The notes: generated by a model not told the origin, from the letters alone. Positions 54,198 through 62,033 are shown, numbered from the stretch's first letter. The stretch is 62,233 nt of DNA from an uncultured Anaeromassilibacillus sp. (GCA_930987725.1 CAKNKY010000007.1:1-62233); one strand, 5' to 3'. Numbers and translations are program-made.

Positions 54198-55003
54198 CCC
54201 GGCAGCCTGTTCTGATTGCCAGTGATCTGGACGGAACGATTGTGTGTGGAGGCCGTGAGATTCCACGGCGAACGGAGGAAGCCCTGCGCCGCTTTGTCCG
54301 GAACGGAGGCTTGTTCACCGTGGCAACGGGACGCGCTATCGGTTCAGCCTGTCAGTTTCTCGATCAGCTCCCGGTCAATGTGCCGATGATCTGCCTGAAT
54401 GGCAGTGTTCTTTACGAGCCTGAGACAGACCGTGTGCTCGAATCCCTTCCCATGGACCGGGAAGAAGCGGCTGCTCTTGTGGAGACTGTATACTACCGGT
54501 TTCCCACGCTCGGGATGGAGTGCTTTTATGAGCGCTCCGTCGGTATTATCCGGCGCACGCCGTTTATCAAGAACAGCACCATCCCGGAGCACCATTCCTT
54601 TGTAGACGGCAGGGAAGTTCAGTCCTTTGGGCCGTGGCACAGCCTGCTCTTTGCAGGGGAACCGGAGCTGTTGGCCCAGGTGGCTTCCTTTGTGGCGGAA
54701 CACGCGGGGCGGAGCCTTCGTTTTTTCTTTTCCTCGGAGCGCTATCTGGAGCTCACGAACCGAGCTGCGAGCAAGGGGGAGATGCTGCGCGTGCTGGCGC
54801 GGCGTCTTTCTCTGCAGATGGATTGCGTGTATGCCGCAGGGGATTATGACAACGATTTGGAACTGCTTTTGGCGGCCGGTCACGCCGCAGTGCCGCAGAA
54901 TGCGAAAAGCGCCCTGCTTCACAGGGCGGAAAAGATTTTGAGCCGCTGCGAAGACGGGGCGCTTGCCGATCTTGTGGAGTATCTGGAACAAAGGGCGGAA
55001 TGA
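54194..55003 (+). CDS. Cof-type HAD-IIB phosphatase
   Basis: 269 residues. Motif I is SDLDGTI (DxDGT) near residue 10, motif II is VATGR, a Cof-type cap covers the middle, the lysine is in NRAASKGEML and motif IV is AAGDYDNDLELL. Such enzymes dephosphorylate sugar phosphates, nucleotides or PLP-like cofactors; the substrate cannot be predicted. The start overlaps the rluD stop (ATGA). Confidence 0.88.
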   Translation: MTRQPVLIASDLDGTIVCGGREIPRRTEEALRRFVRNGGLFTVATGRAIGSACQFLDQLPVNVPMICLNGSVLYEPETDRVLESLPMDREEAAALVETVYYRFPTLGMECFYERSVGIIRRTPFIKNSTIPEHHSFVDGREVQSFGPWHSLLFAGEPELLAQVASFVAEHAGRSLRFFFSSERYLELTNRAASKGEMLRVLARRLSLQMDCVYAAGDYDNDLELLLAAGHAAVPQNAKSALLHRAEKILSRCEDGALADLVEYLEQRAE

Positions 55004-55027
55004 GAGAATCGGGGGCGGAAAAATAGT

Positions 55028-55375
55028 ATGGCAAATGAAACGGTGCAGAACAGAATCCTGATAGGGGTGGCGTTGCTGTTGGCTGCCGCAATTATCGGCT
55101 ATCAGGCGTTCTTTGTGCCGGAAATCACACGGCCTGTTGTGGTCTCAGTGTATTCGGAGCCGGTGTCTTCCCGCGCGGATTGGCCTGTTCCCCTGAACAG
55201 TGCCACGCTGGAGGAACTGGATACGCTGCCGGGGATCGGCCCCGTGACAGCGCAGGCAATTCTCGATTACCGGGAAGCAAACGGTCCGTTTTCCTCCCTC
55301 GATGAACTGACAAATGTGTATGGGATAGGGGAAAAGACACTGGAAAAAATCAGGCCATATCTTGTCCTGTCGTAA
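55028..55375 (+). CDS. ComEA-like helix-hairpin-helix protein
   Basis: 115 residues: one N-terminal transmembrane helix (about residues 9-28), a short linker, and a ComEA-type double helix-hairpin-helix domain (LNSATLEELDTLPGIGPVTAQAI, then VYGIGEKTLEKIRPYL). It lacks the SLBB domain of full-length ComEA receptors. It could bind DNA at the cell surface during uptake or have another DNA-linked role. There are no comEB or comEC genes nearby. It converges on the DtxR-type gene with only 7 bases between the stops. Confidence 0.82.
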   Translation: MANETVQNRILIGVALLLAAAIIGYQAFFVPEITRPVVVSVYSEPVSSRADWPVPLNSATLEELDTLPGIGPVTAQAILDYREANGPFSSLDELTNVYGIGEKTLEKIRPYLVLS

Positions 55376-55382
55376 TCCAGAT

Positions 55383-55775
55383 TTATCCCTTGCGTTCCGG
55401 TGCCGCGGCGGCCGACATGTTTGCATGTGCCTTGAGTGCTTCGAAGGATTCCGAACTGATCACGTGTTCAATCCGGCACGCATCCTCGGCAGCTGTTTCA
55501 GGGCTCACGCCTAGGTGGATCAGCCAATCCGAGATGAGTGTGTGGCGTTCGTAAATGGTTTCGGCGATCTGCTTCCCTTTTTCCAGAAGGGTAATAAAGC
55601 CCTCTTTGTCCACTGAAATGTAGCCGTTTTCCCGCAGATTTTTCATGGCAATGCTTACACTTGGCTTGGAAAAGGAGAGTTCGCCTGCAATATCGATGGA
55701 GCGCACCTGTCCATTTTTTCGCTGCAGGATCAGAATGGTTTCCAGGTAATTTTCTGCAGATTCATGAATTTTCAA
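55383..55775 (-). CDS. DtxR/IdeR-type metal-dependent transcription regulator
   Basis: 130 residues: a winged-helix N-terminal DNA-binding domain (about residues 1-65, IDIAGELSFSKPSVSIAMKNL) and the metal-binding dimerisation domain. The metal motif reads ACRIEH, with a cysteine where DtxR/IdeR use Cys102 and manganese-type MntR has Glu, so iron sensing is plausible. No SH3-like third domain is present. The TTG at 55775 follows GAGGGTG and gives the standard MKIHESAENYLETI start; the GTG-led extension is rejected. No metal transporter adjoins it, although mntP lies in the window. Confidence 0.87.
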   Translation of the reverse strand: MKIHESAENYLETILILQRKNGQVRSIDIAGELSFSKPSVSIAMKNLRENGYISVDKEGFITLLEKGKQIAETIYERHTLISDWLIHLGVSPETAAEDACRIEHVISSESFEALKAHANMSAAAAPERKG

Positions 55776-55829
55776 AACAAACACCCTCGCTTTCACAGCC
55801 GTCTGTCCTTTTTTGTTGGATATTCTTTT

Positions 55830-55858
55830 ATTATATCACAACGGACGCATAGCTTCAA
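55830..55858 (-). promoter_or_regulatory. Promoter of the DtxR-type gene
   Basis: On the minus strand TTGAAG (55858-55853), a 17-base spacer and TATAAT (55835-55830). Confidence 0.88.
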
Positions 55859-55885
55859 GATGCGGAATTTTCCGGATCAGTTTAA

Positions 55886-55934
55886 AAAGCAGGAGGGCAC
55901 GCTTACCGTTTTCGGAAGCGTGCCCTCCTGCTTT
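55886..55934 (-). terminator. Terminator of the T-box operon, probably bidirectional
   Basis: A perfect 19-bp stem (55886-55904 with 55916-55934) with an 11-base loop. Minus-strand transcripts then read a T-rich TTTTTAAAC tail; the plus side reads TTTCTTATTTT and may stop read-through from the ComEA-like gene. Confidence 0.9.
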
Positions 55935-55952
55935 CTTATTTTATATATCCCT

Positions 55953-56840
55953 TTATTTCAGCAATTGTTTCAGAAGAAGCGCCTTTTCCAGTTTTCCCTC
56001 GACTTTGATTTTGCGGAAGGTGAAGGCGGCGACGGGATCCAGTTTCCCAGTGGCAATTTTGATCAACGTATCTGCCGAACACGTGATTTTGGCATCACGA
56101 TCGTAATACTCATACGGTTCCACGGAAAGCTTCCCGTTTTTCAGCTCCACATAGAACGTACCTGCCTCCTCGCCGGTGATGTCAAACTGAAACGCCACGT
56201 TTTCATGGATATTGCTCACGTCGACGTCAGCCATGCGGCCCTTGACAAGAGAAAAGAATTCCTGAAATTTCATGTCAATTCCTCCGTTTCTTTTTTTCTG
56301 TGTGTTGGCGTGTGAAAAAGATTTCACTTCCCGAGGGAAGATACCGTAAAGATAAAGATCTACCCAGTTTCCGCCCTGATCCCGAACCTGGCGCCGCTGT
56401 ACGCCTTCCAATGTCATTCCCAGGCGGCGCATCAGCTTCCCGGATCGGGCATTGTCCGTTGTCTCGGCTATCACTTTGTGCGCGTGAAGAGTGGAAAAAG
56501 CATGCATAAGCAGGGCAGAGGCGCTTTCCCACGCATAGCCGTTTCCCCAAACCTGTCTGTTGAAGAACCACCCAATTTCATAGATCTCAGGATCCGTCTC
56601 ATGAAATAACAGATATCCAATCACATGGCCGGTTTCTCTGCTCTCCGCCGCGAAGGCGTTTTGCCGCTTCACGCAGAAGTCCAGCAGGAAATGATTGGTC
56701 TGCTCCCGGCTGAACGCCCGTTCCGAAAAGCGCATGGTTTCCTCGTCTCCCAAAATTGCCAGGAGATCGTCTTGATCCAGCGGGGTGAAATGCCGCAGAA
56801 GCAGGCGCTCTGTCTCAATCTGAACAGGTTCCCGCTTCAT
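55953..56840 (-). CDS. GNAT N-acetyltransferase fused in frame to an SCP2 sterol-carrier-like domain
   Basis: 295 residues without an internal stop. Residues about 1-170 are a RimJ-type GNAT domain (ETERLLLRHFTPLD, EIGWFFNRQVWGNGYAWE as acetyl-CoA loop, NARSGKLMRRLGM). Residues about 190-295 are a compact SCP2 domain (MKFQEFFSLVKG, AKITCSADTLIKIATGKLDP). The join (residues about 171-189) is low-complexity. At 56273 an ATG lies 7 bases after a clear GGAGG, exactly at the SCP2 start, so the SCP2 domain (56273-55953, 106 residues) is probably also made alone. The gene overlaps the ATPase stop by 4 bases and ends the T-box operon. Confidence 0.8.
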   Translation of the reverse strand: MKREPVQIETERLLLRHFTPLDQDDLLAILGDEETMRFSERAFSREQTNHFLLDFCVKRQNAFAAESRETGHVIGYLLFHETDPEIYEIGWFFNRQVWGNGYAWESASALLMHAFSTLHAHKVIAETTDNARSGKLMRRLGMTLEGVQRRQVRDQGGNWVDLYLYGIFPREVKSFSHANTQKKRNGGIDMKFQEFFSLVKGRMADVDVSNIHENVAFQFDITGEEAGTFYVELKNGKLSVEPYEYYDRDAKITCSADTLIKIATGKLDPVAAFTFRKIKVEGKLEKALLLKQLLK

Positions 56841-57646
56841 GAAACACTCAGCTGCGTGCGATCGGACAAAGCCTGTCTTGCCGAGCGGGAGAAGAGTTCC
56901 ACCAGCTTCTGCGGCGTCATGGCGGCCCGTTCTTCATCGCGCACATCGAGCACAAGACGGCCGCTGTCCATCATAATCGTCCGATTCCCGAATGCCAGCG
57001 CCTGCTCCATGTTGTGCGTGATCATCAATGCGGTCAGGCCGCGTTCGGAGATGATGGAGCGTGTGATGCGCAGAACCTTTTCCGCCGTGGCAGGATCCAG
57101 AGCGGCCGTGTGTTCATCCAGAAGCAGGAGCTTCGGTTTCGCAATCGTCGCCATAAGAAGCGCAGCCGCCTGGCGTTGTCCGCCGGAGAGCAGGCCCATT
57201 TTTGTCTTCATGCGATCCTCTAGTCCAAGATCGAGGGAGGCAAGAAGCTCACGGAAATAGGCAGAATCCTTCTTGTTCACCGCAAAAAAGCGGTGGGTCG
57301 ATTTGCGTGTGTAGGCCAGAGCAAGGTTTTCCTCAATTGTCATGTTCGGGGCGGTGCCGCGCATGGGGTTCTGGTATAGACACCCAATGTTCAAAGCGCG
57401 CTTATAATCTTTTTCATAGGTAATATCCTCGCCGTCGAGCAGAATGCTGCCTTTGTCCGGCAGGAATTTTCCAAGGATCGCGTTGAACAGCGTGGATTTC
57501 CCCGCTCCGTTTGAGCCGAGAATGGTGATGAAATCTCCCTTTTGCACTTCAAGGTTGAAATCCAGAAGAGCTGTCTTTTCGTTGACGGAGTTGGCTTCAA
57601 ATTTTTTGGTGAGATGCGTGATGGTGAGCTGCGCCTTGCTGTTCAT
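56837..57646 (-). CDS. ABC transporter ATPase, TrpZ-like
   Basis: 269 residues. Walker A is GSNGAGKST (near residue 45), the ABC signature is LSGGQRQ, Walker B is KLLLLDEHTAALDP with the catalytic Glu, and the switch His is ITHN. ATG 57646 follows AGAAAGGAGGG. It overlaps the permease stop by 4 bases and the GNAT start by 4 bases, giving coupled translation along the operon. The substrate is set by the partner genes, probably an aromatic amino acid or analogue. Confidence 0.9.
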   Translation of the reverse strand: MNSKAQLTITHLTKKFEANSVNEKTALLDFNLEVQKGDFITILGSNGAGKSTLFNAILGKFLPDKGSILLDGEDITYEKDYKRALNIGCLYQNPMRGTAPNMTIEENLALAYTRKSTHRFFAVNKKDSAYFRELLASLDLGLEDRMKTKMGLLSGGQRQAAALLMATIAKPKLLLLDEHTAALDPATAEKVLRITRSIISERGLTALMITHNMEQALAFGNRTIMMDSGRLVLDVRDEERAAMTPQKLVELFSRSARQALSDRTQLSVS

Positions 57647-58599
57647 ACGGAACCCTCCTTTCTCGCAGCCGTGCGCGCCTTGTGAAGGGACCACTTGCGC
57701 CTGAGCAGCGGAAGGGAGAGGGCAAGTGCAACAATGCAGGCAGAGAGCAGCTTCACGGCGTAGCTCGGCATGTTGATTTTATAAGCAAACTGCAGAATCA
57801 GACGGTACACGGTGGAGCCGGCCACAGCGGAAATCACGCCGAGCGTGACGCTTCGCTTGCCGAACAGCACCTGACCGATGATCACAGAGGCCAAACCAAC
57901 CACCAGCATGCCGCTGCCGCTGTTCAGGTCGGCATACCGCTGCTGCTGGCAGAGCAGGCTGCCGGAGAGCGCAACCAGAGCGTTTGCAATCATGATGCCC
58001 AGCACGCGGGACATGTCTGCATTGATGGAGGAGGAACGCACCATTTCTTCATTATCGCCGGTTGCACGGATGGCCATGCCGGGACGCGTCTTGAAAAAGA
58101 CGCACAGCAGCGCTGCCACGGCTGCCACAAGGAGAGCTGTCAGCACAAGCACTGCAACCGTGTTGTCCCAAGAAGGGAAGAGGGAGGCAAACATTTTATA
58201 AATGGTGTTGCTGGATACAAACACTTCACTTCCGCTCTCGTTCAGCTCTGCGTGCTGCAGATAGAGATTTGCCTGTCCGCCGAGCACCATGTAATTCACG
58301 GTGTAGAGCCCTGTCATTGTGAGAATCCCGGCGAGGATCGCATTGATCTGCAGCTTAGTCTGCTGCAGGCCGGTGATCAGGCCTGCCACGGCGCCGGCGG
58401 CTGTGCCGGCGACCAGGGCAAGCACGGGATGTCCGGCAATGGTCACAACGGCGCACACCGTCATGCCGAACACAAGGCTGCCGTCAATCGTGAGGTCAGG
58501 CGTATTCAAAATCTTAAAGGCAATGAACACTCCCATCGCCATTGGGGCATAAAGCATTCCCTGACTGAGAGCGGAAAGAATCAAATTGACAATTTCCAT
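57643..58599 (-). CDS. ABC transporter permease, TrpY-like (branched-chain permease fold)
   Basis: 318 residues with about eight to nine hydrophobic segments. It belongs to the permease group that pairs with PF04392-type binding proteins. Recognisable parts are APMAMGVFIAFKILNTPDLTIDGS near the N-terminus (split here only as a description of a conserved opening) and the ATPase-coupling region FFKTRPGMAIRATGDNEEMVRS in the middle. The short spacing (26 bases) to the binding-protein gene and the 4-base overlap with the ATPase gene show one operon. Confidence 0.88.
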   Translation of the reverse strand: MEIVNLILSALSQGMLYAPMAMGVFIAFKILNTPDLTIDGSLVFGMTVCAVVTIAGHPVLALVAGTAAGAVAGLITGLQQTKLQINAILAGILTMTGLYTVNYMVLGGQANLYLQHAELNESGSEVFVSSNTIYKMFASLFPSWDNTVAVLVLTALLVAAVAALLCVFFKTRPGMAIRATGDNEEMVRSSSINADMSRVLGIMIANALVALSGSLLCQQQRYADLNSGSGMLVVGLASVIIGQVLFGKRSVTLGVISAVAGSTVYRLILQFAYKINMPSYAVKLLSACIVALALSLPLLRRKWSLHKARTAARKEGSV

Positions 58600-58625
58600 C
58601 TTATTCCTCCAACCGTTTTTTGCGT

Positions 58626-59624
58626 TTATTCACCGAAATGGCTCGTGCCGTCCGCTTCCACGAGAATCTCATAGCCGTCCAGCATGTCGTTTGTGAGCTC
58701 CAGGCCCAGTGTGTCGGCGGCCTGCAGATTTACGAATTTGGCGTATTCAGACAGCGTCTGGTAAGGAAGGTCCGCAGGAGAGGCTCCGTCCGCTACCTGC
58801 AGAATCAGATCGGCCGTTTGCTTTCCAAGTTGCACATAATTGACGCCGATGGTTGCAAAGCCGCCATCCGCCACCATGGAGTCGGCGCCACAGTAGATCG
58901 GCACGCCGCTCGAATAGGCTGCATCAGTGTAAGTTGGCATAGCGGATGCAATAGAGTTGTCATTGCCGGTGTAAAGCGCGTCTACTCCTTCGGAGAGCAG
59001 GGTTTGCACAGCTGTGGGCAGCTCGGAAAGGGAGGAGATGGAGGCTTCCGCATACGCAATGTTGTTCTCATCGCAGTAAGCCTTTGCGGCATTGATGGTG
59101 GAAACGGAGTTCGTCTCACTCGAGGTATACAGGAAACCGATTTTTTTATAACCGGGCTGGAAGTTCGAGATCAGCTTCACGATTTCATCGGAGGGAATGT
59201 TATTGGAAACACCCGTAATGTTTTCGCAGTCAGGACCTGTAAGGCCTGCGGCGGTCGGATCGGACACGGCGGAAAAGATGATGGGCGTATTCTCGCCTTC
59301 AAACGCGGCTTTGGCGCTTTGAGCTGTAGTAGTCGCAATGGGAACCACGATATCCACACCCTCTGAGCGCAGGTTCTGCATGATAGTGGAAAGGGCGGTC
59401 GTATCGTTGTTGGCATTCTCCGTTACTACTTTAATGTCGTCACGCCCTGCGGCTTCCAGTTCGGAGATAATGGTATCGCGGATCTGATCGAGCGACGTGT
59501 GGCTCATCGGCTGCACTATCGCGACGGTTGTTGTGGAGGAGGTGCCGTCGCAGCCCGTCATCAGCAGGGCGGAACCGGCAGCAAGGGTGAGAAGTAAGGC
59601 GGCAATCTTTCGAATCTTTTTCAT
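58626..59624 (-). CDS. ABC transporter substrate-binding lipoprotein, TrpX-like (PF04392)
   Basis: 332 residues. A lipoprotein signal peptide ends at LMTGC, with C25 as the lipidated residue, so it is tethered outside the membrane. The mature part has the two-lobe PF04392 fold (IATTTAQSAK, FSAVSDPTAAGL, GVSNNIPSDEIV, YTGNDNSIASAM). Relatives include TrpX, implicated in tryptophan uptake and often under T-box control. AAAGGAACG precedes the ATG, 39 bases after the dehydrogenase stop with no terminator between. Confidence 0.88.
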   Translation of the reverse strand: MKKIRKIAALLLTLAAGSALLMTGCDGTSSTTTVAIVQPMSHTSLDQIRDTIISELEAAGRDDIKVVTENANNDTTALSTIMQNLRSEGVDIVVPIATTTAQSAKAAFEGENTPIIFSAVSDPTAAGLTGPDCENITGVSNNIPSDEIVKLISNFQPGYKKIGFLYTSSETNSVSTINAAKAYCDENNIAYAEASISSLSELPTAVQTLLSEGVDALYTGNDNSIASAMPTYTDAAYSSGVPIYCGADSMVADGGFATIGVNYVQLGKQTADLILQVADGASPADLPYQTLSEYAKFVNLQAADTLGLELTNDMLDGYEILVEADGTSHFGE

Positions 59625-59663
59625 ATCAGGTTCGTTCCTTTCTAGCTAAGGTTATGATCCTTT

Positions 59664-60608
59664 TTACTCTTCTGAAAGCGGCGCAATCTGCTCCGCCATT
59701 GCAATATGTGTGCGGATGACATTACAGGACAGTGTAAACAACGCCTGCTCTTCCTCCGTCAACGGCAGTTCAACGATACTTTCGATGCCCTCCCGGCCTA
59801 TCACACAGGGAACGCCGCAGTGGACGCCCTCCTGCCCGTATTCGCCGCAAAGAAGGACGGAAACGGGGAGAACAGCCTTGCGGTCGCGCAGGATAGCTTC
59901 TGCCAGAAAGGCGGCAGATTCGCCGATTCCGAATTCCGTAGACCCCTTGCCGTTGATGATATCCATGCCGATCATCCGCGTGCGTTCCAGAACGCGTGCG
60001 CGATCCACCTGCGGGTAGGCATCCAACGGGAGGCCGCCGACACGGATCGCGGAAAAGGGTATCATGGAGGAATCTCCGTGCTCACCGAGCGAGAACGCGG
60101 TAATGGAGCGGCGGCTCACGCCCGTTTCCTCGGAAAGTGTGCGGATGAGGCGGGCAGTGTCAAGAAGTGTGCCGGTGCTGAATACACGGCTGCGTGGCAA
60201 ATGCAGAGCCTTGCGCAGGTAATCGGCCACAATATCTGCCGGGTTCGTGATCGAAACTACGATACCGGGCAACGGATACGGGCTGAGCTGGGAGACGAGT
60301 GTCCGGGCCATTTTCACGGAATCACCGAGCAGATCAAGCCGCGTCTGGCCGGGACTCCTGGCTTTGCCGATTGCAACAAAAATGAGATCGGCATCTGCAC
60401 AGTCGCTGTAATCTCCGCTTCTCACCACCAGGTCGGCAGGAGGAAAGGAGAGGGAGTCGGCCACATCCATAGCCTGTGCCGCTGCCTTTTCGCGGTCTAT
60501 GTCAACCAGGACGATCTCCTCTGCACACCATCGCCGGCACAATGCATGTGCACAGTGGGACCCAACATGGCCCGCACCCAGAATGACGATTTTGTGTTTG
60601 TTCAACAT
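59664..60608 (-). CDS. Lactate/malate dehydrogenase family protein with arginine at the specificity site
   Basis: 314 residues of the LDH/MDH superfamily. NAD binding: GAGHVGS, with D36 at the end of strand 2, which favours NAD over NADP. Catalytic residues: R90, D150, R153 and H177 (in GEHGD, the LDH-type form). At the substrate-specificity position six residues before R90, LDHs have Gln and MDHs Arg; this protein has R84 (context KARSPGQTR). The reaction is thus a 2-oxoacid/2-hydroxyacid exchange, perhaps oxaloacetate/malate, but the mixed motif leaves it open. ATG 60608 follows AAAGGGTGG. It is the first gene after the T-box. Confidence 0.85.
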   Translation of the reverse strand: MLNKHKIVILGAGHVGSHCAHALCRRWCAEEIVLVDIDREKAAAQAMDVADSLSFPPADLVVRSGDYSDCADADLIFVAIGKARSPGQTRLDLLGDSVKMARTLVSQLSPYPLPGIVVSITNPADIVADYLRKALHLPRSRVFSTGTLLDTARLIRTLSEETGVSRRSITAFSLGEHGDSSMIPFSAIRVGGLPLDAYPQVDRARVLERTRMIGMDIINGKGSTEFGIGESAAFLAEAILRDRKAVLPVSVLLCGEYGQEGVHCGVPCVIGREGIESIVELPLTEEEQALFTLSCNVIRTHIAMAEQIAPLSEE

Positions 60609-60630
60609 GAGAAACCACCCTTTCGCTGAC

Positions 60631-60673
60631 AAAAAATAAGCCCTTGGCCGTATGCATGCATACGGTCAAGGGC
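60631..60673 (-). terminator. T-box attenuator terminator
   Basis: On the minus strand GCCCTTG-A-CCGTATGCA folds back on TGCATACGG-C-CAAGGGC (60673-60640), followed by TTATTTTTT. Folding excludes the antiterminator formed with the T-box bases. Confidence 0.92.
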
Positions 60674-60900
60674 GAAACAGTATGTTCGCGGTGCCACCTT
60701 GATTCAACCCTTGCGGGCCCTCAATGAGATACCAACATATCTCCGGTCACTGACGCAGACCACCGCGTCGGCGCATTTGACGCCGCCCTCCGCAGACCAT
60801 ATTGTTCAGAATTTCATACGGAGCTTGCACCGGCCTCCGCTCGCTGGGAAGAAACCCTCTGATTTTTTTCTGCTTCATCGGTTTTATGATGGAATAAACT
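60640..60900 (-). promoter_or_regulatory. T-box riboswitch leader upstream of the dehydrogenase-ABC operon
   Basis: The minus strand carries the canonical T-box AAGGTGGCACCGCG (60700-60687), an upstream stem I and the attenuator. Stem I: base GCAGA/TCTGC (60873-60869 with 60796-60792), upper TCAGA/TCTGA (60862-60858 with 60810-60806), and an apical region with GGTGCAAGC. The internal loop 3' strand reads ACAATATGG (60805-60797), where the specifier codon should lie; TGG (Trp) is one of the triplets. Uncharged cognate tRNA would promote read-through into the operon. This explains the 350-base gap between the genes. Confidence 0.9.
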
Positions 60901-60906
60901 AAAGAC

Positions 60907-60935
60907 ACTATACTGGAATTTACACAGAATGTCAA
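60907..60935 (-). promoter_or_regulatory. Promoter of the T-box operon
   Basis: On the minus strand TTGACA (60935-60930), a 17-base spacer and TATAGT (60912-60907), only 22 bases after the upstream gene's stop. Confidence 0.9.
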
Positions 60936-60956
60936 GAGATTTCCAAAAATATTTCT

Positions 60957-62033
60957 TTATTTGACAATCTGCAGTTCCTTTGTGTAGTGGTTCAGTACTT
61001 CGCAGCCTGTTTCCGTCACAAGCACAAGATCCTCAATGCGTACGCCTGTTTTTCCCGGAAGATAAATGCCCGGCTCCACGGAGAACACCATGCCGGGTTC
61101 CGCAATCACATGGCAGGAGGCGCTGTTGTCCGGCGGCTCATGGCAGTCAAGGCCGAGGCCGTGCCCGAGCCGGTGCGTAAAGTAGGGACCGTATCCGGCT
61201 TTTTCGATGACACGGCGCGCCGCAGCGTCAAATTCACTCATGGGCAGACCGGGACGGATCACCGATTCGGCAGTCAGATTTGCCTCCTTCACCGTTTCAT
61301 AGATGCGCCGTTCCTCCTCGGTAACGGAGCGGAAGAAAACGGTTCGCGTCATGTCGCACCAATAGCGGTCAAAGGGGATAAAGATGTCGAGCACGGCGCA
61401 GTCGCCGTCGGTGATTACCGTCTGATTTGGACCGTGATGCGGATCGGCGGCGTTGGCGCCGAAGCACACAAGCTGGCCTTCTCCGCGTTCTGCACCCGCT
61501 TTGCGGAATGCTTCCTCCACAGCGGAGGCCACTTCGGTTTCCGTCACACCCTCGTGCAGCGCCGCAATGCCGGCGGCCACAACAGTGTCGTTGATGCGGG
61601 AAGCGCGGCGGAGCAGTTCGATCTCCGTTGCGTCCTTGCGCATGCGCGCATCATCCACAGGAGCGCTGCCCAGCACAGGCGTAATGTCTCCGCGCTGCTC
61701 CATGAGCTGAATCAGAAAACGGCTGGGCCAGGCTTTGTCAATCCCCAGATTGCCGGGACGCACAACGTGAACCAGATCGCGAAGCGGATCATCGCTGTCG
61801 CGGTGCTGGAAGAGTTCCACACCGTCCATGGGCTGCAGCCCAAACAATTCGTTTCCGAAGAGCACGCACCGGCCGGTGTCATCCAAATAAAAAGCGAACA
61901 TCCGCTCCATCGGCTGCACCCACACACCGGTCAGATAATAAACGGAGGCAGTGGAAGTCACCAGAATCTGATGCAGTCCCTGCCGCTCCATGTTGGCGAG
62001 CACCCGCTCAATGCGGGTAGTAAAAAGAGCCAT
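60957..62033 (-). CDS. M24-family Xaa-Pro peptidase (second copy type)
   Basis: 358 residues, pita-bread metallopeptidase. The ligands are D in VLDIFI, D in WCDMTR, H in RLGHGLG, E in FSVEPGIY and E in RIEDL. The N-terminal domain (about residues 1-125) differs clearly from that of the M24 protein at 16060, so this is a paralogue, perhaps a prolidase (dipeptidase) rather than an aminopeptidase. GAAAGGAGAT precedes the ATG. It has its own promoter; no terminator is visible before the T-box promoter just downstream, so some read-through is possible. Confidence 0.9.
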   Translation of the reverse strand: MALFTTRIERVLANMERQGLHQILVTSTASVYYLTGVWVQPMERMFAFYLDDTGRCVLFGNELFGLQPMDGVELFQHRDSDDPLRDLVHVVRPGNLGIDKAWPSRFLIQLMEQRGDITPVLGSAPVDDARMRKDATEIELLRRASRINDTVVAAGIAALHEGVTETEVASAVEEAFRKAGAERGEGQLVCFGANAADPHHGPNQTVITDGDCAVLDIFIPFDRYWCDMTRTVFFRSVTEEERRIYETVKEANLTAESVIRPGLPMSEFDAAARRVIEKAGYGPYFTHRLGHGLGLDCHEPPDNSASCHVIAEPGMVFSVEPGIYLPGKTGVRIEDLVLVTETGCEVLNHYTKELQIVK

